Shown here: piece after piece, positions 6,344 to 9,324 of the stretch | How positions within the stretch are numbered: the stretch's first letter is position 1 | Layout: every line of letters starts with the position of its first letter | Assembly: GCA_018700655.1 (NCBI GenBank) | Contig: JABIUG010000375.1 | Span: 1-9,324 of the forward strand | DNA from: Rhodospirillaceae bacterium | GTDB taxonomy: Bacteria; Pseudomonadota; Alphaproteobacteria; SP197 | Direction: 5' to 3' | DNA: 9,324 nt | Notes under the pieces: model-generated | Seen by the model: only the letters and a program-made list of their open reading frames with translations | Told to the model about the DNA's origin: nothing | The model's database searches: none | Translations under genes and position numbers: made by a program

Positions 6344-8066
6344 GCCCCATCTGACCGGCTTTCAGGGAGCCGCAAGGAACGACGGGCGCAGCGGATCCGG
6401 CACCGATTCAATCGGTGATGAAGACGATTCCGCCGACCGTCGCCCAACCCCATCCCTGACGCGCAAGCTTCTGGCAATCAATCTGGTACCGCTGGCGCTT
6501 TTCCTGGCGGGCGTACTTTATCTCGACAACTATCGTGAAGGCCTGATCACCGCCAAGATCGACTCGCTTTCGGCCCATGGCGAAGTGATTGCCGGCGCAC
6601 TCGGCGAGACGGTCGTTGCGGTCGGGCTTGATGACGCCACCCAACGGCCCATCACCCATATCATGGGAACCCAGGCCCGCTCGTTGATCCGCCGTCTGGT
6701 GATCGGCGGCGGTGCGCGCGCGCGCCTCTTCCAGACGACAACCGGCGAACTGATTGCCGACAGCCGGGACCTGGTCGGCGTTGGCGGCCAGCTGCAGTCC
6801 GAGGTCCTGCCCGCACCGGGCGACGAGCCGGGTTTTGAGCGCTGGTGGCGCACGGTCGATCGTGTCGTGCTCGGAATCACACCGATCTTCAGCGAGTACG
6901 AACCCTATATCGAGCGTGCGGGCCAGACCGCCAGCGACTATCCTGAACTGGGCCAGGCCCTGGTCGGCGAGGTCGACTATGCCCTGCGCGACGCCGGGCG
7001 TGATGGACTGATGCTGACGGTGGCCGTTCCGGTCAGTCACTATCGTCAGGTCCAGGGCGCGTTGTTGTTGTCCTCGAGCCTGGCCGATGTCGAACTGGAG
7101 TTGCGCGCCGTGCGTAGCGATATCCTGGCGCTGGCCCTGATCGCCTTTGTCACGACAGTTCTCCTGACCTTCTATCTCGCAGGGACGATCGCACGACCGG
7201 TCAAGCGGCTGGCGGAAGCCGCCGATGACGTGAGGTTCGGGTTTGGCAAGGCAGCTTCGATCCCGGACTTCGGTGCCCGTGGCGACGAGATCGGCGAGTT
7301 GTCACGGGCGCTGATCGACATGACCCACGCTCTCGAGCAGCGCATGATGGCGACCGAGCAGTTCGCTGCCGATGTTGCACACGAAATCAAAAACCCCCTG
7401 TCGTCGCTCAAGAGCGCGATCGAGATCTTGCCGCGCATCGAGGAAGACGGCCGTCGTGAAACCCTGATGCGGATCGCCACGGACGACCTTCAGCGCATCG
7501 ACCGCCTGATCACCGACATCTCCGTCGCATCGCGTCTCGACGCGGAACTGAGCCGCGCCACGACCGAGCCGATCGACATCGGCGGCCTGCTCGATGCATT
7601 GTCCACGATCCTGCAAACGACCTGGGGCGAGGACGGCCCCCAAATGAAGCTGGGTCCCGATCTCGACCAGGGCGAACCGGCCGGCCGGTTTTTCATCCAG
7701 GGTGTCGAAGACCGCATTGTCCAGGTCATCCACAACCTGATGAGCAATGCACGGTCGTTCAGCCCGGCCGATGGCATCATCCTGGTCGGCTGCACGAGGC
7801 AGGGACGCTGGATTGAGTTGACGATCTCCGATCAGGGCCCAGGTATCCCGGCGGGCAAGGAAGATGCCATCTTCGGGCGCTTCTACAGCGACCGGCCCGA
7901 AGGCGAGAAGTTCGGCACCCATTCCGGCCTTGGCCTCAGCATCTCGCGCCAAATCGTCGAGGCCCATGGTGGCACAATCCGGGCCGGGAACCTGGGCGAT
8001 AATCCCGAACATCCTGAAGGTGCAAGGTTTGTCGTGCGACTCCCTGCAGGAGGCGCCCCGGCGTGA
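6312..8066 (+). CDS. chvG: Sensor histidine kinase ChvG
   Basis: An inner-membrane sensor kinase partnering ChvI. From the ATG at 6312 it has 584 residues: a polar cytoplasmic N-terminus (1-52), membrane segment 1 (about 53-72), a periplasmic sensor region of about 200 residues, membrane segment 2 (about 271-291), then HAMP. The H box FAADVAHEIKNPLSS holds phospho-acceptor His357. The ATPase domain has an N box (VIHNLMSNARSFS), G1 (SDQGPGIP), F box (IFGRFYSDRP) and G2 (HSGLGLSISRQIVEAHGG). All catalytic motifs are intact. The start is uncertain: ATG 6312 lies inside chvI and has no ribosome site. No ATG, GTG or TTG occurs in this frame between the end of chvI and the first membrane segment. 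A strong AAGGAGG at 6332-6338 points to a start just after it, where the only in-frame candidate is CTG 6351. The stop overlaps the next gene by 4 bases (GTGA). Confidence 0.93.
   Translation: MESVIDTRRREPHLTGFQGAARNDGRSGSGTDSIGDEDDSADRRPTPSLTRKLLAINLVPLALFLAGVLYLDNYREGLITAKIDSLSAHGEVIAGALGETVVAVGLDDATQRPITHIMGTQARSLIRRLVIGGGARARLFQTTTGELIADSRDLVGVGGQLQSEVLPAPGDEPGFERWWRTVDRVVLGITPIFSEYEPYIERAGQTASDYPELGQALVGEVDYALRDAGRDGLMLTVAVPVSHYRQVQGALLLSSSLADVELELRAVRSDILALALIAFVTTVLLTFYLAGTIARPVKRLAEAADDVRFGFGKAASIPDFGARGDEIGELSRALIDMTHALEQRMMATEQFAADVAHEIKNPLSSLKSAIEILPRIEEDGRRETLMRIATDDLQRIDRLITDISVASRLDAELSRATTEPIDIGGLLDALSTILQTTWGEDGPQMKLGPDLDQGEPAGRFFIQGVEDRIVQVIHNLMSNARSFSPADGIILVGCTRQGRWIELTISDQGPGIPAGKEDAIFGRFYSDRPEGEKFGTHSGLGLSISRQIVEAHGGTIRAGNLGDNPEHPEGARFVVRLPAGGAPA
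6332..6338 (+). promoter_or_regulatory. Strong Shine-Dalgarno at the chvI/chvG junction without a proper start codon
   Basis: AAGGAGG sits over the last codons of chvI. The next start-like codon, GTG 6340, is one base away and in the wrong frame: it meets TGA after four codons. In the chvG frame only CTG 6351 lies at a usable distance, 12 bases away. The site argues that chvG translation begins just after chvI, by a non-standard start codon or because of a sequence change here. Confidence 0.5.
8048..8053 (+). promoter_or_regulatory. Shine-Dalgarno of the M23 peptidase gene, inside chvG
   Basis: AGGAGG lies nine bases before the GTG at 8063, within the last codons of chvG. Together with the four-base GTGA overlap it fixes the start and indicates translational coupling of the peptidase gene to chvG. 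Confidence 0.8.
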
Positions 8067-9226
8067 AAAACACCAGGTTCATACTCTTCCTTGTTTTCTA
8101 CATCGTCGTGGCCCTTGTTGCCGGCTTTGTCATCACCCTGCTGTTCTTGCCAACCGATGAGCGCACACCATGGTTGACCGAGTTGCCCCCGGCCAACGAA
8201 ACACAACAGCAAACCGAGCCGCTGCCGCAGGCCGAAACGCTGCCGCAAGTGTCGACACCGCCGCTGGCCGAAACGTCACGGCTGGAGGGAGCCCCGCTTC
8301 TGGACGTTCCGGTTGCGTGTGTGATGGGCGCAGAGTGTTTCGTGCAGAACTACTTCGATCAGGACCCCGGCCCCGGCGTGCTCGACTATGGCTGTGGCGC
8401 CAGAACCTATGACGGCCATCGCGGCACCGATATCCGCACCCGTACACTTGCCGAAATGTGGGCCGGTGTCGGCGTCGTGGCGGCAGCGCCCGGCACGGTC
8501 GTCGGCACGCGCAACAACATGGAAGATGTCCTGGTCGGCGACATCGGCCGCGACGCCCTGGACGGCCTTGATGCCGGCAACGGCGTGCGGATCGATCACG
8601 GTGACGGCTAGTTCACCCAGTATTCAAACATGATGAAGGGCAGCGTCGCCGTGAAGGTCGGTGATGTCGTTGAAACCGGTCAATATCTGGGCCTGATCGG
8701 CCTTTCAGGGAACACGGCGTTCCCGCATCTCCATTTTGCCGTAAGTCGGGACGGCATTCGCCTTGATCCCTATACAGGCTTGGCCGAGGGTTTCGTTTGC
8801 GGTGCCGCCCGAACGATTCTGTGGTCAGACGACGCGGCTCTGGAGATGTTCTATGTCCCGGGCGCTGCTCTGCAGGCAGGCTTTGCCGATGTAGCGGCCT
8901 TGATACGAACCGCCAGAGAAGGCGGCTATGACGACGTCGTGTTGGAGACGGAGAGTCCCAATCTGGTGTTCTGGGCCGAGTTCTTCGGACTCGAACAGGG
9001 TGACCGGCTCAAGCTTTCCATCCATGGCCCCGATGGCTCCGAACTCGTCAGCCATGTTGAAGCAGTCGAAAGAGACCGGGCACTGCAATTCCAGTTTGCC
9101 GGCAGGAAACGGCCGGACAACGGCTGGCCGTCAGGTGTCTATCGTGGTGAGGCACAACTTGTGCGTATCGTCGATGATGTTGAATACGTGGTCGATACGA
9201 TCAGCGAGACCATCGAAATCTATTGA
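8063..9226 (+). pseudogene. M23 (LytM-type) metallopeptidase gene with internal amber stop
   Basis: One reading frame spans 388 codons but carries TAG at 8609-8611 (codon 183). Residues 1-30 form an uncleaved membrane anchor or signal, followed by a Pro/Gln/Thr/Glu-rich linker (about 32-80) with repeated LPQ and AET units. The M23 domain follows. It has the zinc-ligand pair His119 and Asp123 in GHRGTD, then IDHGDG and the amber, then FTQYSNMM, GDVVETGQYLGLIGLSGN and the second metal motif PHLHF (His222, His224). The family usually reads HGDGW-x-TQY-x-H here, so the amber replaces Trp (TGG to TAG) and Asn189 replaces a conserved His. A beta-rich C-terminal domain (about 240-387) has no further stops. 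M23 enzymes cut peptidoglycan peptide cross-links in the periplasm. As read, the product ends after 182 residues without the HLH motif. ATG 8630 could restart translation but lacks a ribosome site and a signal peptide. Recent gene decay is most likely; a sequence error is the main alternative. Confidence 0.85.
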
Positions 9227-9243
9227 GCCGACGGGCCCTGCGT

Positions 9244-9324
9244 TCAGCGCCAGCGTCGCAGGCCGCGCCAGCCGGTGACGGCGCGGCTGGAGCGGACGGT
9301 CTCGCGATGCAGGATGTAGAGGCC
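9244..9324 (-). CDS. C-terminal end of a membrane protein, probably an EamA/DMT-family transporter (partial)
   Basis: Read leftward from the window edge, an open frame of 26 codons ends at TGA (plus-strand TCA, 9244-9246). It begins GLYILHRETVR and ends in a basic tail rich in Arg and Trp. The GLYILHRE pattern, a last membrane helix running into a short charged tail, is common at the C-terminus of drug/metabolite (EamA) transporters. That is a recognition by pattern on a very short piece, so the family is tentative. The gene converges on the M23 gene with a 17-base gap that holds no clear terminator. Confidence 0.55.
   Translation of the reverse strand, partial: GLYILHRETVRSSRAVTGWRGLRRWR

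Noticed and set aside
8207..8285. Repeats in the Pro/Gln/Thr/Glu-rich linker as a possible repeat array
   Set aside because: The units are short, imperfect and in frame; they encode a flexible linker typical after a membrane anchor, not a CRISPR or tandem-repeat locus.
8609..8611. Amber codon as pyrrolysine or a reassigned sense codon
   Set aside because: polA and the hydratase gene in this window both end with TAG, so TAG acts as a normal stop; the M23 family has Trp here, not a catalytic special residue.

Overview
The window looks like chromosomal DNA from an alphaproteobacterium. It is GC-rich and tightly packed. It carries the ChvI/ChvG two-component pair next to an ATP-dependent PEP carboxykinase, a neighbourhood typical of Alphaproteobacteria. 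A Rhodospirillales-like lineage is possible, but the order cannot be fixed from this sequence alone.

Layout, left to right. (1) The 3' part of polA (DNA polymerase I) enters on the + strand and ends at 1511. (2) A leader with a perfect 9-bp inverted repeat precedes a 68-residue cold-shock protein (+), which is followed by a strong intrinsic terminator. (3) A convergent enoyl-CoA hydratase/isomerase family gene (-) has a palindromic intergenic element on each side, and the two elements share an AGAGCARGAT end. (4) pckA (-) and a HugZ-like split-barrel/DUF2470 protein (-) follow. (5) Divergent from these run chvI and chvG (+), an envelope-stress type response regulator and sensor kinase. (6) An M23 (LytM-type) peptidase gene overlaps the end of chvG by 4 bp. 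It is interrupted by an in-frame amber codon and also lacks a conserved active-region histidine. (7) The last 81 bases hold the C-terminal end of a convergent gene (-), probably an EamA/DMT-type transporter.

How the genes relate: chvI, chvG and the M23 gene form one apparent + strand transcription unit joining envelope sensing to a cell-wall enzyme. In many alphaproteobacteria HPr kinase (hprK) and PTS genes follow chvG; here the peptidase gene takes that position. pckA (gluconeogenesis) and the HugZ-like gene lie back to back with the chvIG unit. polA, the cold-shock gene and the hydratase appear to be independent units.

The most notable features are the broken M23 gene, the unclear chvG start, and the two palindromic elements flanking the hydratase gene. 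I see no CRISPR array, transposase, tRNA, rRNA or convincing new multi-gene system. No gene-free stretch exceeds about 220 bases.
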